Origin: Lachnospiraceae bacterium
GTDB taxonomy: Bacteria; Bacillota; Clostridia; Lachnospirales; Lachnospiraceae
Assembly: GCA_017626325.1 (NCBI GenBank)
Contig: JAGAIZ010000049.1
Coordinates: 16,111-80,110, forward strand
Reading direction: 5' to 3'
Length of the DNA: 64,000 bases
Shown here: positions 7,721 through 16,727 of the stretch, one piece after another
Layout: each line of letters starts with the position of its first letter
Numbering within the stretch: position 1 is the first letter of the stretch
Notes under the pieces: generated by a model
Database searches by the model: none
Told to the model about the DNA's origin: nothing
The model's input: the letters and a program-made list of their open reading frames with translations, nothing else
Program-made: the position numbers and the translations under genes

Positions 7721-9826
7721 ATGTTATTAAAAGAGCAATTTAATCAATTTTTTGCTACGGAGTTTTCAATTGATGTTCAAATGTTTCGCAGGGCAGTAAG
7801 TCTTGGCGCCGCAGAGTTTTTGATCATGATGCTGGTATCGATTCTGCTTCGGGAGCCTGTACCTGTGATTCTGTTGTTGCTGGCGGGAGGTTGCAGCTCT
7901 GTTCTGGCGCTTTTTATTCATGCGAAGCTTGATCAATTGAATAGCCTTACGCTCGGTTATTTATTTTTGATACATATCATATTGATTCCCGCTCTGGGGA
8001 GGTTCTGTGAAAATGCAATCTATGATTTCCCGGTTTATTTCGTAGAGGGAATCATGTTTACGGCGCTCCTTCTGAAAGGAAGGCAGGCGGTCTGTATGAT
8101 TCTGGCGGAAATGTCCATAGATTTGTTCTGCATTTACCGTATGACGAGACAGGCTGCTATGGTGATTGCCATGCAGGAGAATGGCGCGCGGTATTCTCCG
8201 GAGCTGTATGTCCGTGTGATCGCCGCCATCGGCATGACAGGAAGTGTCTGCGGTCTGCTGATTGCGCACCGCAAGAAGCTTCTGCGGGAGGAAATTCGTA
8301 AGTGCACTGAGATGGAACGTCAGGCGGAACAGGTGAATTTTGCCAAGGATATGTTCTTAGTCAATGTATCCCATGAGATCAGGACGCCGCTCAACGCGAT
8401 CCTCGGAACGGCGGAATTATTGGTTGATCTGGACGCGGACGATAAGATTAAGGAGAATGCCTTTGATATTGCCAATTCCAGCAAGGCGCTTCTGGCGATT
8501 ACCAATGACCTTATGGATTTCTCCAGAATAGATTACAGTAATATCCGGCTGGAAGAAGAGTATTATTATGTGGGAGAATTGCTGAGTGAACTGCTCAATG
8601 TATGTTCTGTCCGTTTTGCTGACTATAATATAGAATTGTTTGTCGACATATCGCCGGATATACCGGGGAAGCTGTGGGGAGACGGCGCGAAATTCAGACA
8701 GGTGTTGTATTCTCTTCTGATTGGCGCGGTTAAATCCATGGAAAGCGGAGAGGTACGCTTTAATGTCGCCTGCTGTCCGAAGGACAAGCAGAAGGTCGAG
8801 CTTCAGGTAGAATTATGCGCAAGAGGCGTCTTTCAGCATTCCTATCTGGAGAAGCTGCGGCAGGAAGACGATTATAATCTTGCTTACGGAGACCAGAGAG
8901 GCGCGTTAGTCAGACAGTTGATCGATGTGCTGGGCGGAAAGTTTGAAGCGGAGGAAAAGCTCAACGAGCGATCCTATTGTTTCAAAGCCGCACAGGGCTA
9001 TCAGGATGCGAAAGCCATCGTAGAGAAAAACAGAGAAAACGTCTGTATTTTGTTTTACGAGAACAGTATTCTGCAGGGGAATGCTTTCGCAAAGGTTTTG
9101 AAAGATATGGGTCTGCGTTTTTGCCAGGCTTCTTCCAATGAATATTTCTATGAGGAATGCGTGAAGGATTACTACAGTCACATTATGATTGCATCAGAGC
9201 GCTACGAGAGCATGAAGGACGGGCTGAAACAGATTCTGCATCCGCAGTCGGTGATTTTGGTCAGTCCGGGTATCGTTACTTATGATGACAATTTGATCAG
9301 GACGACTTTTGCCAGACCGGTTAATTGTCTTAATATAGACGCCCTGCTCGAGGGAAGAAAGAATAATTCCATCAGATATATGGGATACCGCGGCAGTTTT
9401 ATCTGCCCGGAGGCAAGAATTATGGTAGTGGATGATAATATCATCAATCTGGAGGTGGCTTCCGGCATATTGAAGAAATATGAGGCGCAGACCGTACTTG
9501 TGAGCAGCGGCAAGGAATGCCTGAATTATCTGCAGAGTGAGAGCGTAGACTTTATTTTCCTCGATTATATGATGCCGGAGATGGACGGCATTGATACGCT
9601 TAAGAATATCAGAGCCCTTCAGAAGCCGGAGCTTATGCATGTTCCGATTGTGGCGCTTACTGCAAACGCGGTCAGCGGCGCCAGAAAAATGTTTATGGAA
9701 GCCGGGTTTGACGAATATATATCCAAGCCGATAGAACTGGGTAAATTTGAGAAAGTGCTGCGGGAACATCTGGCGGAGAATAAGATGATATTTACAACAG
9801 ACAATGAGGCGGCAAATGAAAGATAG
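7721..9826 (+). CDS. Hybrid histidine-kinase-like membrane protein with degenerate ATPase domain
   Basis: 701 residues. Hydrophobic segments fill about residues 25-185. A coiled linker leads to an intact H box, NVSHEIRTPLNAILG, with His 218. The following catalytic domain is eroded: the N box reads SLLIGAVKSM without its asparagine, and no DxGxG motif can be found. A receiver-like fold without acidic residues spans about 435-560. An intact receiver follows (VVDDNIINL, Asp 615 in FLDYMMPEMDG, Lys in ISKPIE). It overlaps the next gene. It may be phosphorylated by a partner rather than by itself. Confidence 0.8.
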   Translation: MLLKEQFNQFFATEFSIDVQMFRRAVSLGAAEFLIMMLVSILLREPVPVILLLLAGGCSSVLALFIHAKLDQLNSLTLGYLFLIHIILIPALGRFCENAIYDFPVYFVEGIMFTALLLKGRQAVCMILAEMSIDLFCIYRMTRQAAMVIAMQENGARYSPELYVRVIAAIGMTGSVCGLLIAHRKKLLREEIRKCTEMERQAEQVNFAKDMFLVNVSHEIRTPLNAILGTAELLVDLDADDKIKENAFDIANSSKALLAITNDLMDFSRIDYSNIRLEEEYYYVGELLSELLNVCSVRFADYNIELFVDISPDIPGKLWGDGAKFRQVLYSLLIGAVKSMESGEVRFNVACCPKDKQKVELQVELCARGVFQHSYLEKLRQEDDYNLAYGDQRGALVRQLIDVLGGKFEAEEKLNERSYCFKAAQGYQDAKAIVEKNRENVCILFYENSILQGNAFAKVLKDMGLRFCQASSNEYFYEECVKDYYSHIMIASERYESMKDGLKQILHPQSVILVSPGIVTYDDNLIRTTFARPVNCLNIDALLEGRKNNSIRYMGYRGSFICPEARIMVVDDNIINLEVASGILKKYEAQTVLVSSGKECLNYLQSESVDFIFLDYMMPEMDGIDTLKNIRALQKPELMHVPIVALTANAVSGARKMFMEAGFDEYISKPIELGKFEKVLREHLAENKMIFTTDNEAANER

Positions 9827-12602
9827 AATCGTACAGTACATGGAGCAAAAATTAGGCGAAATGGGGTTTGAAGAATTCCTGACGAACCTCTTTTTTATCA
9901 TGGTAATCTCTGAAACGGTTATCATGATTCCGATTGCCGTTGCGGACGGAAAGAGCGGCATACTTTTGTGCCTTATGTTTCTGCTGGCAGTGGGGATGGG
10001 AATCCTTCTGTGGATTAATTTAAGATTCAAAAGATATGTTAAGACCGCGATTGCCGCCGTTATTTTTGTGTATGGGATCGTGTTTCCGTTTATACTTCTG
10101 TCGGATCATTCCTTTTATGTTGTGGGGATTCTGTGGTTTACGACCAGTATTGTGGTGATTTATACGATTTTTGGCGGTCCGGCTCTTTATATGATGCTGT
10201 TCTTTTTTATGTTTGAGTACTGTTATCTGTACAGCGGCATGCTGTTTCATGACCCGGCAATGGAGAACGTTTATTATCAGATTCCTCAGTTTATGAGTAT
10301 GGCTGTTGCCTTTGCGGGAACGATGAGCTTCTTTCTGGTTATTCTGTATGTGCAGCAGAAGTACTATCTGTATCAGAACCGCCGGATTATGATCAGCAGC
10401 CGTAAAATCGAACGTGCAGGCACTGCGAAGAGTCAGTTTCTGACGAACATGTCTTATGAGATCAGGACGCCCATGAATTCTATTATCAATATTTCAGAGA
10501 TCATGCTTAAGGAAGAAATGAATGGGGAGATCAGGACGGAAGTGAATACAATCAGAGGGGCGGCCTATGATCTGCTGGCAATTATCGACGATGTGCTTAC
10601 CTATGCCAGGATAGATTCCGGTAATATGCATCTGATTAAAGAAGCGTACAGCTTTGAGAAGCTTGCCAAAGAGATTGTGCAGACCGTTTCGGAAGAACTG
10701 CAGCAAAAGAAGCTGTTTATGGACGTGAAAATAGACCATGCTATTCCTAAATTGCTTCTGGGGGACAGTGTGGTAATACGTCAGATATTTCTGTATCTGC
10801 TGTTTATTTCCATTGAAAGCACCGACAGCGGGCGGATAGCGCTGGAAATCACCTGCGATAATGATCATGAAAATCATAAATGCGTATTCCACTGTAAAGT
10901 AGCCGATACCGGAAGAGGATTGTCAGAGATCGATATCCGGTCTTTGTTCGGCATGTATAATACATATGATTCCAGACAATCCAGCAATTTGAAGGGAATC
11001 GGATTGAAATTCTCTATCTGTAAGGAGCTCCTGTCTATGATGCAGGGCGATATCAGAGTAGAGAGCATAGAAGGAATCGGTCTGTGCACCTATTTCAGTT
11101 TTGAAAATGAAATTATCGATGAAAGCCCTATGATTTCTCTGGAGAGCGGGAGAAAGCCCAATGTGCTTATTTATGCTTCGGAAGAAATACAGATTAACAA
11201 GTGGCAGAATATTATGGAGGGATTCGGAGTAAGGCCTGCCTACAGCCGGAATTATTATGGATTTGACAGAGCCATACAGGATAAGCATTTTGATTTTATT
11301 TTTGTGCCGGATAAGGCGTATGAGAATTTGTCCAACATTATCGCGCTGTACCAGTGTGAAGAGTATACTTATGTCATGGCGGAGCACAATGCTGTTTATG
11401 GGGACTTCGGGAGATGCAGGCTGATTTACAAGCCGTTTACCTGCATCAGCGTTGCCGATGTGCTGAATCATAACTGGAAGAAGGAAGATTATAGAAAGAG
11501 CCCTACGGCTGTGGCATTTACGGCAAAGAACGCTAAGGTACTTGTGGTGGATGACAATGTGGTGAATCTGAAAGTGGCGTCCGGTATTTTCAGCAAGTAC
11601 GGTATAAATATTGCAGTAGCCACGTGCGGCAAGGACAGTCTCAGAAAGATTGAGAGCGAGCGCTACGATCTGATCCTGATGGATATGGTCATGCCGGATA
11701 TAAGCGGAAGCGATGTGCTCAAACAGATCAGGGAGAAGGAGGAGCGGTATTATAAGGAAGTGCCGATTGTGGCATTGACCGCACAAAACGGCGCGAATGT
11801 CAGGGAGCAGATGCTGGAACTGGGATTCCAGGAGTATCTTACGAAACCGATCAAACGCCGCTATCTGGAGCAGTGTCTGCTGCAGTTTCTGCCGGAAGAG
11901 CTGATCGAGAAGGTGATAGCGGAAGATAAGAAGAACGGGAAAAAGAATGATTCCGCGGTCAAAAACAGCAGCTTAAGCAAGAAGGCGGAGGGCGGCCTGA
12001 ATATCGAGAAGGGGCTGTCGAACATAGGAGGCAGCGAGGACGGCTATGCTGCTGTCCTGAATTCCTATTATGCGGAAGGACTCAAATATCTGGATACGCT
12101 TCCTAAGCTTCTTGAAACGGGTGATATTCAATTATTTACGACGAATGTACACGGTATTAAGAGTTCCAGCGCAAGCATAGGAGCCACAGAGGTATCTGTG
12201 CTTTTCAGGAAACTGGAGTATGCGGGGAAGAACGGAAGAATCGAGGAAATCAATCAGAGATTTCCTGCCAGCATGGAGAAATTTAAAGATATGCTGGAGA
12301 TTGTGAAGGAATATCTGGTTCGGATCGGCAAACTGCAAGAGACGGCGCAGGAGGAGAATCTGGAGGATAAGGAAAAGGAAGAGCTGACTATGGAGACGCT
12401 TACTGCGCTCAAGGCGGAGTTAGACCGGATGAATCTGAAAGTGACGGACTATCAAATTCCGGAGCTTGCGTCCAGAAACTTCGGCCCGCAGGCAAACGGG
12501 CAGATCAGAAAGCTGAAAGAAGCTTATGAGGCGTTTGATTTCCATCAGGTGAAAGCGATACTGAATGACATGATTGCGTCTATAGAGGAAATTAGTAGTT
12601 GA
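9816..12602 (+). CDS. Hybrid histidine-kinase-like membrane protein lacking the H-box histidine, with HPt domain
   Basis: About 928 residues: a membrane region (20-190), a dimerisation helix whose H box reads NMSYEIRTPMN (Tyr at position 214 instead of His), an ATPase-like domain with DTGRGL and KGIGLKFSI kept but no N-box asparagine, a pseudo-receiver, a receiver (VVDDNVVNL, Asp 623 in LMDMVMPD, Lys in LTKPIK) and a C-terminal HPt domain with His 779 in VHGIKSSSASIGA. The start at 9816 has GAGG nearby; an in-frame ATG at 9804 has none. It overlaps the previous gene by 11 bases, so translation is coupled. Confidence 0.8.
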   Translation: MKDRIVQYMEQKLGEMGFEEFLTNLFFIMVISETVIMIPIAVADGKSGILLCLMFLLAVGMGILLWINLRFKRYVKTAIAAVIFVYGIVFPFILLSDHSFYVVGILWFTTSIVVIYTIFGGPALYMMLFFFMFEYCYLYSGMLFHDPAMENVYYQIPQFMSMAVAFAGTMSFFLVILYVQQKYYLYQNRRIMISSRKIERAGTAKSQFLTNMSYEIRTPMNSIINISEIMLKEEMNGEIRTEVNTIRGAAYDLLAIIDDVLTYARIDSGNMHLIKEAYSFEKLAKEIVQTVSEELQQKKLFMDVKIDHAIPKLLLGDSVVIRQIFLYLLFISIESTDSGRIALEITCDNDHENHKCVFHCKVADTGRGLSEIDIRSLFGMYNTYDSRQSSNLKGIGLKFSICKELLSMMQGDIRVESIEGIGLCTYFSFENEIIDESPMISLESGRKPNVLIYASEEIQINKWQNIMEGFGVRPAYSRNYYGFDRAIQDKHFDFIFVPDKAYENLSNIIALYQCEEYTYVMAEHNAVYGDFGRCRLIYKPFTCISVADVLNHNWKKEDYRKSPTAVAFTAKNAKVLVVDDNVVNLKVASGIFSKYGINIAVATCGKDSLRKIESERYDLILMDMVMPDISGSDVLKQIREKEERYYKEVPIVALTAQNGANVREQMLELGFQEYLTKPIKRRYLEQCLLQFLPEELIEKVIAEDKKNGKKNDSAVKNSSLSKKAEGGLNIEKGLSNIGGSEDGYAAVLNSYYAEGLKYLDTLPKLLETGDIQLFTTNVHGIKSSSASIGATEVSVLFRKLEYAGKNGRIEEINQRFPASMEKFKDMLEIVKEYLVRIGKLQETAQEENLEDKEKEELTMETLTALKAELDRMNLKVTDYQIPELASRNFGPQANGQIRKLKEAYEAFDFHQVKAILNDMIASIEEISS

Positions 12603-12627
12603 CAAAAGGCGTGATTTCGTATACATT
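12599..12627 (+). promoter_or_regulatory. Sigma-A promoter of the tyrS T-box transcript
   Basis: TTGACA (12599-12604), 17 bases, TACATT (12622-12627). The -35 box overlaps the stop codon of the preceding gene. Confidence 0.75.
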
Positions 12628-12629
12628 AA

Positions 12630-12945
12630 ATTCAGTAAGTATAATACAGGCGTTGATAAGAACAAGTAGTAGATTATGAAACGTACAGAGAGCGGCCGGT
12701 TGGTGAGAGGCGCACGGGAAATTCTCTATGAATACATCTTGGAGCTTCATGACAGAATGGATATATCCTAGTAGGTTATGACGTGGCTGCACGTTACAGC
12801 AGATGAGTATCATTTTAGAATATATTTGAGATATGGATTATTTTAAGATCGTACTTAGTGAGGCGGATAATGTGAGTTATCTGTGAAATTAGGTGGTAAC
12901 ACGAGATATAACCTCGTCCTATGAAGATAGGACGGGGTTTTTTGT
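12630..12945 (+). promoter_or_regulatory. T-box riboswitch, tyrosine-specific
   Basis: The leader carries the T-box consensus AGGTGGTAACACG (12891-12903), in which UGGU can pair with the 3' end of uncharged tRNA. A terminator follows at 12912-12943. In the long stem I region a TAC tyrosine codon sits at 12733-12735 in GAATACATC, as expected for the specifier loop. The next gene is tyrS. The family stops transcription when tRNA-Tyr is charged and allows it when uncharged. Confidence 0.92.
12912..12943 (+). terminator. Regulated terminator of the tyrS T-box
   Basis: CCTCGTCCTAT pairs with ATAGGACGGGG around a GAAG loop, followed by seven Ts. Its 5' arm can instead pair with the T-box sequence to form the antiterminator. 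Confidence 0.9.
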
Positions 12946-13005
12946 TCTGAAACGTCGCAAACGCAATACGCTGTTGTTGAATCGCAGCGCGGAATGGAGG
13001 AAAAA

Positions 13006-14232
13006 ATGGGAATCTATGAAGAACTTCAGGCAAGAGGACTGCTTGCCCAACTGACGGACGCGGATGAAATCCGTGATCTGATCAATAACGGAAAGGCGAC
13101 CTTTTACATCGGTTTTGATCCTACTGCGGACAGCCTGCACGTAGGCCACTTCATGGCGTTATGTCTGATGAAGAGACTGCAGGAAGCGGGAAATAAACCG
13201 ATTGCGCTCATTGGAGGCGGTACGGCAATGATCGGGGATCCTTCCGGGAGAAGCGATATGCGTACCATGATGACGAAAGAGACGATTGAGCACAACTGTG
13301 AATGCTTTAAGAAACAGATGAGCCGTTTTATCGATTTCTCTGAGGGTAAGGCACTGATGGTGAATAACGCGGACTGGCTTTTGGGACTTAATTATGTCGA
13401 GTTCATCCGGGACATCGGCGCGTGCTTTTCCGTGAACAATATGCTTCGGGCGGAGTGCTACAAGCAGAGAATGGAGAAGGGCTTAAGCTTCCTTGAATTT
13501 AATTATATGATCATGCAGAGCTATGACTTCATGCAGTTGTATGAGAGATATGGCTGCAACATGCAGTTTGGCGGCGACGATCAGTGGAGCAATATGTTAG
13601 GAGGCACGGATCTGATTCGCCGTAAGCTGGGAAAGGACGCTTATGCGATGACCATCACCCTGCTGATGAATTCCGAGGGCAAGAAGATGGGTAAGACGCA
13701 GAAAGGAGCCGTATGGCTTGATCCGAATAAGACCACGCCGTTTGAATTCTACCAGTACTGGAGGAACGTGGATGATGCGGATGTCCTGAAATGCCTGAGA
13801 ATGCTTACCTTTTTGCCGCTTGAGCAGATTGATGAAATGGACAAGTGGCAAGGAAGCCAGTTAAATCAGGCGAAGGAGATTCTGGCTTACGAGCTTACCA
13901 ATCTGGTACATGGTGAGGAAGAGGCTGAGAAGGCAAAGGAAGCAGCCAGAGCGTTGTTTGCAGGCGGCGGAAGCTCTGAGAATATGCCGACTGCAGCGCT
14001 TGCTGACGAACAGTTTATGGATGGCAGAATCGATATATTAGGGATTCTGGTAGCTGCCGGTATGGCGTCATCCCGTTCCGAAGCGCGGCGTGCGGTAGAA
14101 CAGGGCGGCGTGTCGGTGAAGGGAGAGAAGGTTGCGGATATTAAGACCTTCTATACCAAAGAAGATATTGCGGCAGAAGAGTTTATTGTGAAAAAGGGCA
14201 AGAAAAGCTTTAAGAAAATTGTAATAGCATAA
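13006..14232 (+). CDS. tyrS: Tyrosyl-tRNA synthetase
   Basis: Class I aminoacyl-tRNA synthetase that charges tRNA-Tyr. The 408-residue product has the HVGH form of the HIGH motif (DPTADSLHVGHFMAL), the tyrosine-binding FLEFNYMIMQSYDF and QFGGDDQWSN segments, KMGKT of the KMSKS class, and a C-terminal S4 RNA-binding domain (SRSEARRAVEQGGVSVKG). ATG at 13006 is chosen over the in-frame ATG at 12994 because GGAGG (12996-13000) sits 5 bases before it. It is controlled by the T-box upstream. Confidence 0.96.
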   Translation: MGIYEELQARGLLAQLTDADEIRDLINNGKATFYIGFDPTADSLHVGHFMALCLMKRLQEAGNKPIALIGGGTAMIGDPSGRSDMRTMMTKETIEHNCECFKKQMSRFIDFSEGKALMVNNADWLLGLNYVEFIRDIGACFSVNNMLRAECYKQRMEKGLSFLEFNYMIMQSYDFMQLYERYGCNMQFGGDDQWSNMLGGTDLIRRKLGKDAYAMTITLLMNSEGKKMGKTQKGAVWLDPNKTTPFEFYQYWRNVDDADVLKCLRMLTFLPLEQIDEMDKWQGSQLNQAKEILAYELTNLVHGEEEAEKAKEAARALFAGGGSSENMPTAALADEQFMDGRIDILGILVAAGMASSRSEARRAVEQGGVSVKGEKVADIKTFYTKEDIAAEEFIVKKGKKSFKKIVIA

Positions 14233-14247
14233 GAAAAGGAGCGGATT

Positions 14248-15225
14248 ATGAGAGCAGAGGGAAGAACACTGATGTCTTACGCACCGGATATTAAGGTGCT
14301 GGATTGTACACTGCGTGACGGCGGTCTGGTAAATGATTTTTTCTTTACCGATGAATTTGTCAAAGCATTATACCACGCTAATATTCAGGCGGGCGTGGAT
14401 TATATGGAATTCGGTTATAAGGCGTCTAAAGAGATGTTTGACGTTAATAAATTCGGAAAGTGGAAATTCTGTAATGACAAGGATATCCGGGAGATTGTGG
14501 GTGATAATAAGAGCGATATGAAGATCTCTGTCATGGCGGACGTGGGCAGATGTGATTTTAAGAAGGACATTCTGAATAAGAAAGACAGCCCGATAGACCT
14601 GGTCAGAGTCGCTACGTATATCAATACCATTCCGGCGGCAATCGAGATGATAGAGGACTGTACGAAGAAGGGATATGAGACAACGGTTAATATTATGGCG
14701 ATCTCTAAATCCAATGAGGAAGATATCAATGCGGCGCTGGAATTGTTATGCCGAAGCAGCGTGGGAACCATTTATCTGGTGGACAGCTATGGTTCGCTTT
14801 ATCCTGAGCAGGTCGGCCTGCTGGCGCAGAGATATCTGGAAGTAGCTAATAAGTATGGCAAAAAAGTCGGTATCCATGCGCATAACAATCAGCAGCTTGC
14901 ATTCGCCAATACGATCGAGTCCATCATCGGAGGCGTCTGTTATCTGGATGCGACAGTCAGCGGTATGGGGAGAGGCTGCGGCAACTGCCCGAGCGAGATC
15001 CTGCTGGGATTTTTGAAGAATCCGAAATATAAGATCAATCCGCTCCTGAAGTTTATTGAGAATTATATTGTTCCGCTGCGGGAATCGGGCGTTGTATGGG
15101 GATATGATGTTCCCTATCTGCTGACGGGTATCTTGAACCAGCATCCCAAGTCCGCGATTCAGTTTGAAAAAGAGAAGAGAAAAGACTATAATGATTTCTA
15201 TATTGAGCTTTTGGATAGCTTCTAA
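14248..15225 (+). CDS. DRE-TIM aldolase-family protein (HMGL-like)
   Basis: 325 residues of the HMG-CoA lyase/4-hydroxy-2-oxovalerate aldolase superfamily. Visible hallmarks are VLDCTLRDGG near residue 18 (metal-binding Asp), DSYGSLYPEQV, the metal-ligand IHAHNNQQLA and the loop GMGRGCGNCPSE. These proteins perform metal-dependent retro-aldol or condensation chemistry on short keto acids. There is no partner acylating dehydrogenase (DmpF type) nearby, so the substrate is unknown. GGAGCGG precedes the ATG. It is 15 bases from tyrS and may be co-transcribed. Confidence 0.75.
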   Translation: MRAEGRTLMSYAPDIKVLDCTLRDGGLVNDFFFTDEFVKALYHANIQAGVDYMEFGYKASKEMFDVNKFGKWKFCNDKDIREIVGDNKSDMKISVMADVGRCDFKKDILNKKDSPIDLVRVATYINTIPAAIEMIEDCTKKGYETTVNIMAISKSNEEDINAALELLCRSSVGTIYLVDSYGSLYPEQVGLLAQRYLEVANKYGKKVGIHAHNNQQLAFANTIESIIGGVCYLDATVSGMGRGCGNCPSEILLGFLKNPKYKINPLLKFIENYIVPLRESGVVWGYDVPYLLTGILNQHPKSAIQFEKEKRKDYNDFYIELLDSF

Positions 15226-15236
15226 GAGATTTTGGT

Positions 15237-15297
15237 AAGAGATACGGATTTCTAACAGGAAGGTTCCTGATATTAGAAATCCGTATCTCTTTTTTAT
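15237..15297 (+). terminator. Terminator after the tyrS-aldolase unit
   Basis: An 18-base arm AAGAGATACGGATTTCTA (15237-15254) pairs with TAGAAATCCGTATCTCTT (15274-15291), followed by a T run. A small AGGAA/TTCCT stem lies in the loop. Confidence 0.88.
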
Positions 15298-15336
15298 TAG
15301 AGTTTAAAATTATCCTTTTTTTATTAGAGTGTAAGA

Positions 15337-16434
15337 TTATCCGTAGATCTTCTTGAGATTTTCCAGTTTTGCGCCGGCGTTTGCGAGCAGGGCGTCCAGA
15401 ACCGTGAGCGCAGCCATCGATTCCACAACCACGACTGCACGCGGTACGATAATAGGATCGTGACGTCCCTTGATAGAGATATCGATTTCCTCGCCGGCCT
15501 TGTTGACTGTCTGCTGGGGGCTGAATATGGAAGGCGTAGGTTTGATATGGGCGCGCAGTACAATCTGTGAGCCGTCGCTGATGCCGCCCAGAATGCCGCC
15601 TGCATGATTGGTTGATTTGACCACCTGCCCATCGACCATGCGGAAGGAATCATTGTTCTTAGAGCCGCGGCGTCTGGCGGCCTCTACGCCGTCTCCGATC
15701 TCTACGGCTTTGACCGCGCCGATGGACATAACGGCTTTGGCAAGATTGGCGTCTAGTTTCTCGAACACCGGATCCCCCAGACCGGCGGGAACGCCGTCAA
15801 TCACACATTCGATCACGCCGCCCACAGAGTCATATTCCTTCATGCAGTCGGCCAGATAACGTTCCGCGTGAGCGGATGCTTCGCGGTCTGGCATGCCGGT
15901 AGAGGTCTCTAAGATAGCCTGTCTGTCAAAGCGCTCCATATCGATGTCTATTGGCCCGATCGATTTCGTGTAAGCGGTCAGGGTGATGCCGAACTCGGAT
16001 AGCAGCTTGGAAGCGATCGCGCCTGAAGCCACGCGTCCGATGGTTTCCCTGCCTGAAGAACGGCCGCCGCCGCGGTAGTCTCTGAATCCGTATTTGGCGT
16101 CAAAGGTATAATCGGCATGTCCCGGCCGGTAATAGTTTGCGATTTCACTGTAATCCGCAGAGTGGTGAGAGGTGTTGCGTACCAGCATGGAAATGGGGGC
16201 GCCGGTAGTCCTTCCTTCGAAAATTCCTGAGAGAATCTCGACCTCGTCAGCCTCTTTACGGGGGGTGGCGATCTTAGTCTGTCCGGGCTTACGCCTGTCT
16301 AAGAAGACCTGTATGTCGCCGGAATCAAGAGAAAGTCCGGCGGGACAGCCGTCAACTACCACGCCCAGAGCGATGCCGTGGGATTCTCCCCATGTTGTAA
16401 CCCGAAAAATGTTTCCAAATGATGAACCAGCCAT
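15337..16434 (-). CDS. aroC: Chorismate synthase
   Basis: Last common step of aromatic amino-acid synthesis: EPSP to chorismate, with reduced FMN. The 365-residue protein starts MAGSSFGNIFRVTTWGESHG and contains RRKPGQ, the RDYRGGGRSSGRETIGRVA region, NHAGGILGGISDG and KPTPSI. The start at 16434 has GAAAGGA 7 bases upstream; a longer TTG start at 16455 would swallow that site. No other shikimate gene is adjacent. Confidence 0.96.
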   Translation of the reverse strand: MAGSSFGNIFRVTTWGESHGIALGVVVDGCPAGLSLDSGDIQVFLDRRKPGQTKIATPRKEADEVEILSGIFEGRTTGAPISMLVRNTSHHSADYSEIANYYRPGHADYTFDAKYGFRDYRGGGRSSGRETIGRVASGAIASKLLSEFGITLTAYTKSIGPIDIDMERFDRQAILETSTGMPDREASAHAERYLADCMKEYDSVGGVIECVIDGVPAGLGDPVFEKLDANLAKAVMSIGAVKAVEIGDGVEAARRRGSKNNDSFRMVDGQVVKSTNHAGGILGGISDGSQIVLRAHIKPTPSIFSPQQTVNKAGEEIDISIKGRHDPIIVPRAVVVVESMAALTVLDALLANAGAKLENLKKIYG

Positions 16435-16631
16435 TTGTCTGTTCCTTTCTTGCAATATATGAAGTGTTCAGAAAATTTTATGCAGGATAACTTGCAAAAT
16501 TAAATAACTTATGATATGTATAATTCTGATTTAATATTTAAAAGCATATGACCTGCGTTGTTAGTAGTATAGCATAATCGTTCGAAGAAATAAATATGGC
16601 AGAAAAAAACAATAGATTTACATAAAAAAGG

Positions 16632-16659
16632 TGTACAAATAAATTTTATATGTTATGAT
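16632..16659 (+). promoter_or_regulatory. Promoter candidate for the VanY-like gene
   Basis: TGTACA (16632-16637), 16 bases, TATGAT (16654-16659) in a very AT-rich gap. The rest of the 16435-16727 interval shows nothing else that I can name. Confidence 0.4.
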
Positions 16660-16727
16660 ATGAGTATTAGTTCAGATTTATATATACTATATACAGATTA
16701 CAGATGGGCTGGAGTTTGGGGATACGG

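Noticed and set aside
9194-10030. Minus-strand ORF spanning the junction of the two kinase genes
   Set aside because: Antisense of strongly supported coding sequence; no start signal.
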